A DNA stretch of 64,000 nucleotides from Devosia sp. Root413D1 (lineage in GTDB: Bacteria; Pseudomonadota; Alphaproteobacteria; Rhizobiales; Devosiaceae). The position numbers and the translations under genes were made by a program. The stretch is taken from the NCBI RefSeq assembly GCF_001425235.1, contig NZ_LMEA01000013.1:186001-250000 (forward strand). The letters run 5' to 3'. A model generated the notes under the pieces. It ran no database searches. It was not told where the DNA came from and was given only the letters and a program-made list of their open reading frames with translations. Each line of letters opens with the position of its first letter. Position 1 is the stretch's first letter. Shown here piece by piece: positions 42,416 to 51,288 of the stretch.

Positions 42416-42850
42416 CGTTGCCCCTCCCAAGGCTGGAAGGCTCCGCCCTCCGCTAGATGTCGCGGGCAAATCTATGCGGGATGCCGCGCCAAGCGTCAAT
42501 CGACTTTGAGCATCCACTCCGCTCCCGCAAAAAACGTCAGTGAGGTTGCTGTTTAACCAGTCTTTCCAACGTCTTTATCCACGTATCTGACAACTTGAAG
42601 CGCTTGAATGTGCACGTGCATCAGCCCGATTGACTATTGCCACAAGCCGCCTCAGTATCCGCTTCGACATGCGAAGCACAGCGGCCAGCAACGGCCCATG
42701 AGAAGGCTCGCGCGAGCATTGAGGAGCTCATCGAGACGGCAGACGTATCAGCGGGCGGCCAGGGACCTCTCGCCGTTGAGGTACGTTAGTCGGGCTCGAC
42801 CGAGGGCCTGCGCCAAGCAGGCCAAGACTGAACCCGAGGGAGGAAGACTT
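42416..42850. promoter_or_regulatory. Divergent promoter region with LacI-type operator candidate
   Basis: A gap of 435 bases between the divergent ATPase and binding-protein genes, with an AT-rich part around 42520-42610. TTGAAGCGCTTGAA at 42595-42608 is centred on the perfect AAGCGCTT and resembles LacI-family operators. TGCACGTGCA at 42611-42620 is a perfect 10-base palindrome. No LacI gene lies in the window. No other gene is seen in this stretch; an open frame through 42608-42850 is not coding. Confidence 0.55.
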
Positions 42851-43840
42851 ATGCGTAAGACTACATTTGTGCTTGCCGGCGCGGCCATTGCCGTCGCGCT
42901 CGCGGGCAGCGCCATGGCGCAGGACAAGAAAATCCTGGCCGTCGTCGTCAAAGGCCTCGACAATCCGTTCTTCACGGTGATGGGCCAGGGCTGTGCCGAC
43001 TGGAATACGGCACACGCCGACAGCGAATATACCTGCCTTTACACCGGCCCGGCGCTGAGCTCGGATGAAGCCGGCGAAGTGCAGATCGTGCAGGATCTGA
43101 TCAGCAAGGGCGTCGCCGGCATCGCCATCTCGCCGTCCAATGCCCCGGCCATGGCCAACATGCTGAAGGCCGCCGCGCCGACCATGCCGATCATCACCGT
43201 CGACGCCGACCTCCTCCCGGAGGACAAGGCGCTGCGCAAGACCTATTTCGGCACCAACAACTACGACATGGGTGTCGGCATGGCGACCGAGCTGAAGAAG
43301 CTCAAGCCGGAAGGCGGCACCGTCTGCCTGCAGCTCGGTAACGTCGCTGCGGCCAACATCAACGAGCGCGCCGCGGGCTTCCGCGACACCATTGCCGGCG
43401 CCAAGGGCACCGAAAAGCTCAACAACACCAACGGCTGGACTGAGGCCGATGGCTGCCCGACCTATACCAATGACGACATCCCCACTGCCAACCAGCAGAT
43501 GGCCGACGTCTTCACCGCGCAGCCCGATCTCGATGCCTTCGTTCTCGTCGGCGGCTGGGCCCAGTTCGGCCCGCAGGCCTATGCCCAGAACACCGACCAG
43601 GTCATGGAGCGGCTGAAGTCCAAGGATCTGGTGATCATCGCCGGCGACACGCTGCCGCCGCAGACCCAGGCGTTCCGTGAGGGCCGCAGCCACTTCCAGA
43701 TCGGCCAGCGGCCGTACCAGATGGGCAACGAGGCGCCCGATATCCTGATCAGCCTGATCAAGGGCGAAACCGTCGAGGATCCGAAGTTCACCGGCCTCGA
43801 CCTCTGCACCCTCGAGGACCCGGGTATCTGCGCCAAGTAA
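42851..43840 (+). CDS. CUT2-type periplasmic binding protein (FrcB-like)
   Basis: 329 residues. The signal peptide MRKTTFVLAGAAIAVALAGS ends at SAMAQD near residue 24. The mature part has VVVKGLDNPFF, AISPSNAPAM and the IITVDADL strand typical of ribose/fructose-binding proteins; several cysteines could form disulfides. The start at 42851 follows GAGGGAGGA. The gene is monocistronic, with a strong terminator behind it. This split lets the binding protein be made in excess over the membrane parts. Confidence 0.89.
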   Translation: MRKTTFVLAGAAIAVALAGSAMAQDKKILAVVVKGLDNPFFTVMGQGCADWNTAHADSEYTCLYTGPALSSDEAGEVQIVQDLISKGVAGIAISPSNAPAMANMLKAAAPTMPIITVDADLLPEDKALRKTYFGTNNYDMGVGMATELKKLKPEGGTVCLQLGNVAAANINERAAGFRDTIAGAKGTEKLNNTNGWTEADGCPTYTNDDIPTANQQMADVFTAQPDLDAFVLVGGWAQFGPQAYAQNTDQVMERLKSKDLVIIAGDTLPPQTQAFREGRSHFQIGQRPYQMGNEAPDILISLIKGETVEDPKFTGLDLCTLEDPGICAK

Positions 43841-43870
43841 GGCCGGAGCCGATCAGTCGGCGGACCAATC

Positions 43871-43896
43871 GGGGCGCGCTTCGGCGCGCCCCTTTT
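43871..43896 (+). terminator. Rho-independent terminator of the FrcB-like gene
   Basis: GGGGCGCGC, loop TTCG, GCGCGCCCC and then TTTT. Nine perfect GC pairs with a stable tetraloop, 30 bases after the stop. Confidence 0.95.
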
Positions 43897-43936
43897 CGTT
43901 TTCTGAAGTGGGATTCCCGGACATCCGGTGAGGGCT

Positions 43937-44047
43937 GACCCCACCCCTGTCCCCTCCCCTAAAAATGGGGAGGGAGACCAAAACACCAATGCCAGAGGAG
44001 GCGTCTCCCTCCCCCTCCTTCAGGGGGAGGGGACAGGGGTGGGGGTC
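43937..44047. repeat. Family B palindromic repeat
   Basis: Outer arms GACCCCACCCCTGTCCCCTC and GAGGGGACAGGGGTGGGGGT are nearly perfect complements; inner hairpins are CTCCCCTAAAAATGGGGAG and CTCCCCCTCCTTCAGGGGGA. It separates convergent genes. Confidence 0.85.
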
Positions 44048-44063
44048 AGCTGGCACCGCAGCT

Positions 44064-45180
44064 TCAACTCACCCCCAGCGTCCCCATCAACTCGCTAGCC
44101 GCCACCGCACCCGCCCGATTGGCGCCGATGGTCGAGGCCGAGGGGCCGTAACCGACGAGGTGGATACGCGGGGCCTTCACCACCTCTGTTGCCAGCCGAC
44201 CGCCCATCAGGATGCCGCCCGAGGCTTCGCGTAGCAGCAGCGGCGCCAGATGGTCGAGCGAGGAGCGGAAGCCGGTGCACCAGAGGATCACGTCGGCCCG
44301 TTGCGTTGTACCGTCCTCCCAGCGCACCCCGGTCTCGGTGATCTCTGAGAACATCTCCAGCCGCTTCAGTACGCCGCGCGCCTCCATCGCCTCGATCAGC
44401 GGCGAGCGCGGCAGGCCGGTGACGGAAACCACCGAGTTGGGCGGCAGGCCCTGGCGGACGCGGTCCTCGACCAGCTTCACCGCGGCCCGCCCTGCTTCCT
44501 GGTCGAACGGCCCGTCGCGGAACTGCAGCGGCCGCCGCGTCACCCAGGTGGTGCTGGTCACCTGCGAAATCTCATTGAGCAGCTGGATCGCCGAAATGCC
44601 GCCGCCGACGATCACCACATGCTGGCCGGCGAACTCCGCCGCCGTGCGGTAGTCGCGCGTGTGGAGCTGCCGCCCCCTGAACCGCTCGCGCCCGGGATAC
44701 TCGGGAATGTACGGCGTTTCCCAGGTGCCGGTGGCGTTGATGATGCCGCGGGCCGAAAACGTCTCGCGATCGGTCTCGACCCGGAAGCGCTCGCCGCGCT
44801 GGCACACCACCTTCACCTTGACCGGCCGATAGACATTGAGCCCGAAGCGCTCCTCATAGGCTGCGAAGTAGCGTGGCACGGCGACCGCCGCTTCGACCGC
44901 GTCGTTGCTGGTATCGACCGCCTCGGAGAACGCCATGCCCGGCAGGTCGTGCACCCGTGACCGTGCTGAGCGTCAGCGACGGCCAGCGGAACTGCCAGGC
45001 GCCGCCTGCACTCGGCGATTGGTCGAGCACGACGAAGCCGCGCCCCGCCGCGAGCCCGCGCTGCCTGAGGTGATAGGCCGAGGACAGCCCCGCCTGCCCG
45101 GCGCCGATGACCACGATCTCGGTCTTGATCGCGACGCCCAGCGGCGGCGCGCTTTGCGGGGCGAGGGTTTCGGCATCCAT
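44064..45180 (-). pseudogene. FAD/NAD(P)-binding flavin oxidoreductase, frameshifted
   Basis: Two reading frames make up one protein. The N-terminal part (from ATG 45180) has the FAD motif VVIGAGQAGLSSAY and SAGGAWQFRWPSLTLSTV. The C-terminal part (in the frame ending at 44064) resumes with VHDLPGMAFSEAVDT and holds the second dinucleotide motif VVIVGGGISAIQ and the family's WCTGFRSS. The switch is around 44955-44970. The whole span is one base longer than a multiple of three, so either one base was gained or two were lost. It is related to small flavin-dependent monooxygenases such as CzcO-type proteins. It may be a real mutation or a sequencing error. Confidence 0.82.
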
Positions 45181-45486
45181 CGGGAATATCCTGTTGTCGC
45201 CCCAGAGGTAGGGCGAGCGTAGCGGGTACGCAACGGCAGGCGAACGCTCTCACAGGAACGATTTGTGCGCTTGGCTACCCCTCCACCCCAGCCCTCTCCC
45301 CAGAGGGGCGAGGGGGCGTGGTGGCACGGCCGGTGCAAAGTGCGTCCCCTCGCCCCTTTGGGGAGAGGGTTAGGGTGAGGGGCGCCAAGCACACTGAGCG
45401 ACCGGCAACGAAAGGACCATTGGCAGATCGGCGCTCGTATGCGATGCCCGCTACCGGCGCGTCCGCGTCAGCCCCTCCGAGCTTTC
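45181..45486. repeat. Gap with a large palindromic repeat (family B-like)
   Basis: Positions 45267-45390 hold arms GCGCTTGGCTACCCCTCCAC and GTGAGGGGCGCCAAGC, plus CCCTCTCCCCAGAGGGG and CCCCTTTGGGGAGAGGG. The outer arms extend beyond those of normal B copies. No gene is seen in the rest of the stretch. Confidence 0.78.
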
Positions 45487-46371
45487 ATGCGCCCCCTCGA
45501 CCTCCTGCTTTATGCTGCCGTCTGCCTGATCTGGGCCTTGAACCTGATCGTCAGCCGGGTGCTGTTCTCCGAATTCGGCGTCGCTCCGATCTTCTACGCG
45601 GCGGCGCGCTTCCTCATCGTCGCGGCGATCCTCTCGCCGCTGCTCAGGCCACTGCCGCGGCCGCTGCTGCCGATCCTCGGCATCGGCTTCCTGATGGGCG
45701 CCTGCCATTTCGGCCTGATGTTCCTCGGCCTCTCGCACGCCACCTCGTCGAGCGTCTCGATCGTGCTGCAGACGGCGATCCCGATCACCGCCCTGCTCTC
45801 GGTGCTGCTGCTCGGCGAGCGGGTCGGCCTCGCCCGCGGCGCCGGCATTGCGTTGGCGCTGGGCGGGGTGATCCTCGTGATGTGGGATGGCGAGGGCGCC
45901 AGCGTCAGCCTGGGGCTGGCATTCGCCTTCGTCTCGGCCATCGCCATCTCGCTCGGCCAGGTGCTGCTGAAGCGCTATGGCGCCATAAAACCCCTGACCA
46001 TGCAGGCCTGGATCGCCTTCGTCTCTGCCCCGCCGATGCTTGCCTATTCACTGCTCGCCGAAACCACCCCGGTGACATCAAGCCTCGGCGCCGGCTGGCC
46101 GTTCTTCGCCGCTCTCGCCTTCTCGGTTGTCGCGGTGACGCTGCTGGCGACCACCCTCTATCTCGGCATCCTGCAGCGCTACCCGGCCTCGGTCGTCGCG
46201 CCGCTTGGCCTGATGATGCCGCTGATGACCGTACTGATGGGCATCCTGCTGCTCGGCGAAGGTTTTGACCTCCGCATGGCCGTGGGCGGCATCATTGCGC
46301 TGGTCGGCCTCGTGCTGGTGCTGCGCCAGCAGGCCCCGCGCGACGCCGAGCAACCGCGCGAGATGACTTAA
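45487..46371 (+). CDS. EamA/DMT-family transporter
   Basis: 294 residues with ten predicted membrane helices in two halves, as in drug/metabolite (EamA) exporters: the first EamA repeat ends near VILVMWDGEG and the second near LVLVLRQQAP. The LGERVGLARGAGIALALGG and LLGEGFDLRMAVGG stretches are the typical repeat ends. The ATG at 45487 opens directly with a membrane segment. The substrate is unknown. It ends overlapping the stop of the convergent lyase gene. Confidence 0.87.
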   Translation: MRPLDLLLYAAVCLIWALNLIVSRVLFSEFGVAPIFYAAARFLIVAAILSPLLRPLPRPLLPILGIGFLMGACHFGLMFLGLSHATSSSVSIVLQTAIPITALLSVLLLGERVGLARGAGIALALGGVILVMWDGEGASVSLGLAFAFVSAIAISLGQVLLKRYGAIKPLTMQAWIAFVSAPPMLAYSLLAETTPVTSSLGAGWPFFAALAFSVVAVTLLATTLYLGILQRYPASVVAPLGLMMPLMTVLMGILLLGEGFDLRMAVGGIIALVGLVLVLRQQAPRDAEQPREMT

Positions 46372-47273
46372 AGCGCCGGCAGCGCCGCGACCCGCTCACT
46401 CAGTTCGCCGAGCTTGTCTGCCGCGAATGGCATGAGCGGCGGTCGCACCCGGCTCCAGCCGTCGTCGCCATCACGCTCCGCCAGCACGGCTTTGATGGTC
46501 GGGATCTGCCCATAGCTGTTGAGCATGGCCCGCGCCGCCTCGATCCGCCCCTGCGCCGCATCGACCTCACTCGCGCGAGCCGGGTCGGCATGATGGTCAT
46601 AGATGGTGCGCAACGCTCGGGCCGCGAGGTTCGACGTCGCCGTGATACAGCCGGCGCCGCCGATCTTGAGGAACGGCAACAGCAGCGGATCGGCCCCGAC
46701 CATCACCGCAAAGCCGGGATTGTCCTCCACCAGGCCCTGCATGTTGCCGTAATCGCCCGAGGAGTCCTTGAGCCCGACGATCCCGGGGAACGCCGCGATG
46801 AGCCGCGTCACCAGCGGCCGGCTGAGCGGCACCGCCGAGGTCTGCGGGATGTGGTAGAGGATGAGCTTGAGCCGCGGATCGGCCACCGCCTCGATAATCC
46901 CAGCATAGGCAGCAAAGATCCCATCGTCGCTCACCCCCTTGTAGTAGAACGGCGGCAGCATCACCACGCGGCTGATGCCGAGGCTCAGGGCGTGGCGGGT
47001 GAGCTCCACCGTATCGGGGATGGCAGCGACGCCGACGCCCGGCGCCAACTGCTCCGGCGTGATCCCGGCGGCCAATGCGCCCTCGAGGATGGTCTTCCGC
47101 TCAGCGACCGAGAACGAGTTGGCTTCGCCTGTGGTGCCGAGCAGCGCGATGCCGTGGCAGCCATCGGCAATGAGGTTGTGGCAGTGCGCGCCGAGCCGCT
47201 GCAGGTCGGGGCTGAGATCGGCATTGAGCGGCGTCACCGTGGCGCAGTAGACGCCCGAAATCCCGAAACCCAT
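46368..47273 (-). CDS. DapA-family aldolase/lyase
   Basis: 301 residues, a class I aldolase barrel. GTTGE (46-50), Tyr140 and Schiff-base Lys169 in GLKDSSGD are conserved. True DapA makes dihydrodipicolinate; this family also contains 2-keto-3-deoxy acid and N-acetylneuraminate aldolases. No lysine-pathway gene lies nearby, so a sugar-acid substrate is more likely. It lies at the end of the ugp-led operon, 92 bases after the isomerase gene. Confidence 0.86.
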   Translation of the reverse strand: MGFGISGVYCATVTPLNADLSPDLQRLGAHCHNLIADGCHGIALLGTTGEANSFSVAERKTILEGALAAGITPEQLAPGVGVAAIPDTVELTRHALSLGISRVVMLPPFYYKGVSDDGIFAAYAGIIEAVADPRLKLILYHIPQTSAVPLSRPLVTRLIAAFPGIVGLKDSSGDYGNMQGLVEDNPGFAVMVGADPLLLPFLKIGGAGCITATSNLAARALRTIYDHHADPARASEVDAAQGRIEAARAMLNSYGQIPTIKAVLAERDGDDGWSRVRPPLMPFAADKLGELSERVAALPAL

Positions 47274-47365
47274 CGCGCAGCTCCCTCTCGTTCCGGCCAT
47301 GGTGCACGAACGAGCGGGAGCGAAGCAAGTTGCCGGCGCCCCAGGTGGACGCCGGCAGCTTGAGA

Positions 47366-48277
47366 TTACTCGGCCGCGATCGCCTCAGCCTCGCCGAGCC
47401 CGCTCAGCGCCTTGGCCCGTGCCAGGCTTTCGGGCTGTTCGCGACGGTAGCGGCGGCCGATTTCCATCATTGCGACGGTGTCGGGCAGGAAGCTGAGTTC
47501 GGCGAAGATCTCGTCCCAGGCGATATCGCCCCAGCCGAGCGGCATATGCAGGTCGCCGATGCCCATCGCGGTGTTTTCCGCCGGATGGAACGGCTTGTAG
47601 AAGCCCTGCGGCCGGCCGAACGAGTCATGCAGGTGCAGGTGCCCCGCCACCGGCGCCATGGCGCGGATTTCGGCGCGGAAGTCGAGGCCCTTGAAGGTCG
47701 ATTCGATATAGGCGTGGCTGAAGTCGATCAGCGCCACGACGTTGGAATGGTTCACCGCCTTGACCGTCTCGGCGACTTCGGTCGGGGTCTGGCGATACTG
47801 GCCGAGCTCGGTGGTGAAGATGTTCTCGAGCGCGATGCGCACGCCATGCGGACGGGCGAAATCGGCAAGCTCGGTGAGGGCTTCGCGCTCCCGCAGGTCA
47901 GCGCCCGCCCAGTCGGCAATCGCCTCGGCGCGCAGGTTCCCGCTGTGGTGGACCAGGATACCGGCACCGATCGAGTTCGACACCTCGACCAGCGCCTTGG
48001 CGGCGTCGATCTGGTAGCGCTGCGTTACCGGGTCCATGAAGTTGGACGAGACCAGGCCGTGCACGGTGTAGCGGAAATCGAACTGGCGGGTCAGCGCCAG
48101 CAGCGCCTCGTGACGCTCCTTGATGATCCGGCCGCCGGCAACGAGGTCGAGGCTGGTGATACCGATCTCGACGGTATCGACGCCCATCTCGCTGAGCGCG
48201 CGCATATCGGCTTCGAGGGTGGCGAACTCGCCATTGTCCGAGCCGACATTGAAGCCGGTCGCAATGATGTTGCTCAT
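47366..48277 (-). CDS. Xylose-isomerase-like TIM-barrel protein in the ugp operon
   Basis: 303 residues of the sugar phosphate isomerase/epimerase (AP endonuclease 2-like) fold. Metal-site residues are expected in ALENIF, VALIDFSHAY and GHLHLHDSFG, which are present in that order. AGGAGAC precedes the ATG at 48277. It begins 38 bases after the ugpC stop on the same strand. In other bacteria the gene beside ugp is often the phosphodiesterase ugpQ; here this protein takes that place. Confidence 0.85.
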   Translation of the reverse strand: MSNIIATGFNVGSDNGEFATLEADMRALSEMGVDTVEIGITSLDLVAGGRIIKERHEALLALTRQFDFRYTVHGLVSSNFMDPVTQRYQIDAAKALVEVSNSIGAGILVHHSGNLRAEAIADWAGADLREREALTELADFARPHGVRIALENIFTTELGQYRQTPTEVAETVKAVNHSNVVALIDFSHAYIESTFKGLDFRAEIRAMAPVAGHLHLHDSFGRPQGFYKPFHPAENTAMGIGDLHMPLGWGDIAWDEIFAELSFLPDTVAMMEIGRRYRREQPESLARAKALSGLGEAEAIAAE

Positions 48278-48315
48278 GAAAATGTCTCCTGGGTGGAAAG
48301 GCAAAGCGGTCGGCC

Positions 48316-49392
48316 TCAATGCGAGATGCGGCGCCCGTCTTCGAGCGAGAACAGGTGCAGCGCACTGTCGGCGAGGCTGAGATGCACCGGCGTGCCGGAT
48401 TTGAGCTCGGCACTGTCATTGTCGAGCGCCACGATGCGGCTGCCATTGGCGTCGGCATGGATCAGCCGCGAAGCGCCCAGTTCCTCGACATAGTCGACCA
48501 CCGCCGGGATCGCGCCATGCGCATCGGCGCCGGTGCGGCGTACGCCCTCGGGACGGACGCCCAGCACCACCTTGCGGCCGGGCTGACGCACGCCGTTGAG
48601 CTGGCTGACATTCATCCGGCCGCCGGCGCCATGGACGAAGTGCCCCTCGGCGTCGAACTCGCCTTCGAACAGGTTCATCGCCGGCGAACCGATGAAGTCG
48701 GCGACGAACCGGCTGGCCGGATTGTTGTAGACTTCGGTCGGCCTGCCGATCTGCTCGACCCGGCCGGCATTCATGATGATCAGCTTGTCGGCCAGCGTCA
48801 TCGCCTCGATCTGGTCGTGGGTGACGAACACCGAGGTGACGCCGAGATCGCGATGCAGGCGCCGCACTTCCGAGCGCATGGCGACGCGGAGCTTGGCATC
48901 GAGGTTGGAGAACGGCTCGTCGAACAGAAACACCTTGGGTTCGCGCACCATGGCGCGTGCCATGGCGACGCGCTGCCGCTGGCCGCCGGACAGTTCGCCC
49001 GGCCGGCGATCGAGGAATGGCTCCAGCGACACCGACTGCGCCACCTTCATCACCCGCTCGTCACGCTCGGCCTTGGGGACCTTGGCCACCTTCAGCGCAT
49101 AGCCGATGTTCCGGCGCACCGTCATATGCGGGTAGAGCGCATAGTTCTGGAACACCATGGCGCAGCCGCGCTCGCGCGGTTCGAGCTTGTTGACCACGGT
49201 GCCGCCGATGGCGATCTCTCCCTCGGAGATCTCTTCCAGCCCGGCGATCATCCTGAGCAGCGTGGACTTGCCGCAGCCCGAAGGCCCGAGAATGACGACG
49301 AACTCGCCCGCTTCGATATTGACGTCCACCCCGTGGATCACGGGGGTCTTGGCGTAGTTCTTCTTCACGCCCTTGATGGTGATCTGAGCCAT
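48316..49392 (-). CDS. ugpC: sn-Glycerol-3-phosphate ABC importer ATPase UgpC
   Basis: 358 residues: Walker A GPSGCGKS (about 36-43), signature LSGGQRQR, Walker [14 protein letters not shown]-loop VTHDQ, then a TOBE domain near the C-terminus. It is homologous to the lone ATPase at 8023-9063 but sits in a complete ugpBAEC operon. The start at 49392 lies 12 bases after the ugpE stop. Confidence 0.92.
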   Translation of the reverse strand: MAQITIKGVKKNYAKTPVIHGVDVNIEAGEFVVILGPSGCGKSTLLRMIAGLEEISEGEIAIGGTVVNKLEPRERGCAMVFQNYALYPHMTVRRNIGYALKVAKVPKAERDERVMKVAQSVSLEPFLDRRPGELSGGQRQRVAMARAMVREPKVFLFDEPFSNLDAKLRVAMRSEVRRLHRDLGVTSVFVTHDQIEAMTLADKLIIMNAGRVEQIGRPTEVYNNPASRFVADFIGSPAMNLFEGEFDAEGHFVHGAGGRMNVSQLNGVRQPGRKVVLGVRPEGVRRTGADAHGAIPAVVDYVEELGASRLIHADANGSRIVALDNDSAELKSGTPVHLSLADSALHLFSLEDGRRISH

Positions 49393-49404
49393 GGGTCTAT
49401 CCAA

Positions 49405-50322
49405 TCATTTGTCGCGGGAAATCAGGCCACGCACGAACCAGCGCTGCATGAAGGCAACGACCAGCAGCGGCGGCAGCATGATGATGAGGGCGCCCGCCAT
49501 GGTGACGTTCCAGTCGGGGGTGCCGTTCTGCGCCGGGATCAGGGCCTTGAGCTGCATCACCACGGTGCCGAAATTGGCCCGGTCGGTGGTGATCAGCAGC
49601 GGCCACAGGTACTGGTTCCAGCTGGAGACGAACATGATGGTGGCGAGCGCCAGCATGTTGGTGCGGCTCAAAGGCAGCAGCACATCGAAGAAGAACTCGA
49701 GCGGGTGGGCCCCATCCATCTTGCTGGCTTCCACCAACTCGTCCGGGATGGTCATGAAGAACTGCCGGTAGAGGAACGTGCCGGTCGCCGTGGCGACCAG
49801 CGGCAGGATCAGGCCGGTATAGGAGTTGAGCAGGTTCCAGTTGAGCGCGATCTGCACCCCGCTCACCGCCTGCACCAGCCCGGTAATCCCCAGCGTATCG
49901 AGGATGACCTGGAACGGCAGCAACGCGTTGGCGGCAATCGAGTAGGTCGGCACGATGCGCACTTCGAGCGGCAGCATCAGGGTGATGAAGATCAGCCAGA
50001 AGCAGATCATCCGCGCCTTGAAGCTGAAGAACACGATGGCGAAGGCCGACAGCGAAGCCAGCGTGATCTTGCCGACCGTCACCCCGATGGCGACGATGAA
50101 GCTGTTGAGCATTTTCGGAGCGAGGTCGGCCCGGTCCCAGGCCTCGCTGAGGTTGACCCACAGCTGGTCGCTCGGCAGCAGGCTGATCGGCACGCGGCTG
50201 ACTTCCTGCAGCGATTGCGAGGCGGCGACGATGACGATCCAGAACGGGATCACCACGAGGATGAGCCCGATGATCATCACCGCGTAGGTGAGGGCGTCGA
50301 AGAAGGGGGAGCGTTCGATCAT
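49405..50322 (-). CDS. ugpE: sn-Glycerol-3-phosphate ABC importer permease UgpE
   Basis: 305 residues with six membrane spans. The EAA loop is in PDELVEASKMDGAHPLEFFF and SWNQYLWPLLITTD matches UgpE closely. It works with UgpA as a heterodimeric channel. It starts 11 bases after the ugpA stop. Confidence 0.93.
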   Translation of the reverse strand: MIERSPFFDALTYAVMIIGLILVVIPFWIVIVAASQSLQEVSRVPISLLPSDQLWVNLSEAWDRADLAPKMLNSFIVAIGVTVGKITLASLSAFAIVFFSFKARMICFWLIFITLMLPLEVRIVPTYSIAANALLPFQVILDTLGITGLVQAVSGVQIALNWNLLNSYTGLILPLVATATGTFLYRQFFMTIPDELVEASKMDGAHPLEFFFDVLLPLSRTNMLALATIMFVSSWNQYLWPLLITTDRANFGTVVMQLKALIPAQNGTPDWNVTMAGALIIMLPPLLVVAFMQRWFVRGLISRDK

Positions 50323-50332
50323 GGACCGGCCC

Positions 50333-51217
50333 TCAGTTGTAGTGGACGCGGCGTTCGACCCATTTGAACTGGACGAACGTGAGGCCGATGACGAGCAGCA
50401 TCAGGATGATCGACTGGGCGGCGGCGCCTGAGTAGTCGAGGCCTTTGAAGCCATCGACATAGATCTTGTAGACCATCACCTCGGTCTGCCCGATCGGACC
50501 GCCTTCGGTCATGGTGTCGATCAGCCCGAAACTGTCGGTGAAGCTCGAGATGATGTTCATGATGAGCAGGAAGAAGGCCGTCGGCGCGATCAGCGGCAAC
50601 TGCAGGTCGAGCATGCGGCGGAACGGCCGCGCCCCATCCATGGCGCCGGCTTCGTTGATCGAGCGCGGGATCATCTGCAGGGCGGCGAGGAAGAACACGA
50701 AATTGTAGCCGATGCCGAGCCAGGCATGGCAGACGATCACCATGGCCAGCGCATGGATGCCGTTGGTCGCCGGATCCCAGATGCCGGGCCAGATGTCGTT
50801 GATCGCGCCGACGAGGCCGGCTTCCGGCGAGAAGATGAAGCGGAAGGCCACGCCCGCCGCCGGCGCCGCGATGGCGTAGGGCCAGATGAACACCGACTGG
50901 AACAGCTTGGTGCCCTTCAGCGCCCGGTCGACGAAGCTCGCCAGCGTCAGCGCCACCAGCATCGACAGCCCGGTCGCCGCCAGCGCGTAGAACGCCGAGC
51001 GCAGCACCGTGCCCCAGTAGCGATCGTCACGGAAAATGTAGAGGAAGTTGTCGAGGCCGGCCCACAGATTGCCGCCGCCCCAGGGCTGTTCCAGCGTGAA
51101 GGCCCAGTAGAGCGCCTGCGATGTCGGCCAGTAGAAGAACACCAGCACCAGCAGCAGCTGTGGGCCGATCAGCAGCCAGGGCAGCACCTTGTTGCGGTAC
51201 ACCGCGCGTCGTTCCAT
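50333..51217 (-). CDS. ugpA: sn-Glycerol-3-phosphate ABC importer permease UgpA
   Basis: 294 residues. LPWLLIGPQLLLVLVFFYWP (early), the EAA region IPRSINEAGAMDGARPFRR and the end VQFKWVERRVHYN all match UgpA. Two ATGs, at 51226 and 51217, are possible; the second is better spaced from AGGA. A stem-loop separates it from ugpB. Confidence 0.93.
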   Translation of the reverse strand: MERRAVYRNKVLPWLLIGPQLLLVLVFFYWPTSQALYWAFTLEQPWGGGNLWAGLDNFLYIFRDDRYWGTVLRSAFYALAATGLSMLVALTLASFVDRALKGTKLFQSVFIWPYAIAAPAAGVAFRFIFSPEAGLVGAINDIWPGIWDPATNGIHALAMVIVCHAWLGIGYNFVFFLAALQMIPRSINEAGAMDGARPFRRMLDLQLPLIAPTAFFLLIMNIISSFTDSFGLIDTMTEGGPIGQTEVMVYKIYVDGFKGLDYSGAAAQSIILMLLVIGLTFVQFKWVERRVHYN

Positions 51218-51246
51218 CGAAGGCATATCCTAGTTGAAAAACCGAA

Positions 51247-51271
51247 CGCCCGGGCGGATGCCGCCCGGGCG
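51247..51271 (-). promoter_or_regulatory. Stem-loop between ugpB and ugpA
   Basis: CGCCCGGGCGG pairs perfectly with CCGCCCGGGCG around a three-base loop, 17 bases after the ugpB stop. No T-run follows, consistent with an mRNA-stabilising or partly terminating hairpin. Confidence 0.82.
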
Positions 51272-51288
51272 CAACTCAGGTCGTCAGA

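Noticed and set aside
46368-47273. Housekeeping dapA for lysine synthesis
   Set aside because: The family matches, but context (end of a ugp operon with an isomerase) and sequence around the active site fit a catabolic aldolase as well or better, so no symbol was given.
48319-50367. A 682-codon open frame opposite ugpC and ugpE
   Set aside because: It is antisense to two clear transporter genes and is rich in Arg, His, Asp and Gln, as expected from the complement of GC-rich coding DNA. No domain is recognisable. The same holds for long open frames opposite 1620-3332, 20328-21872, 23205-24932 and 26671-28311.
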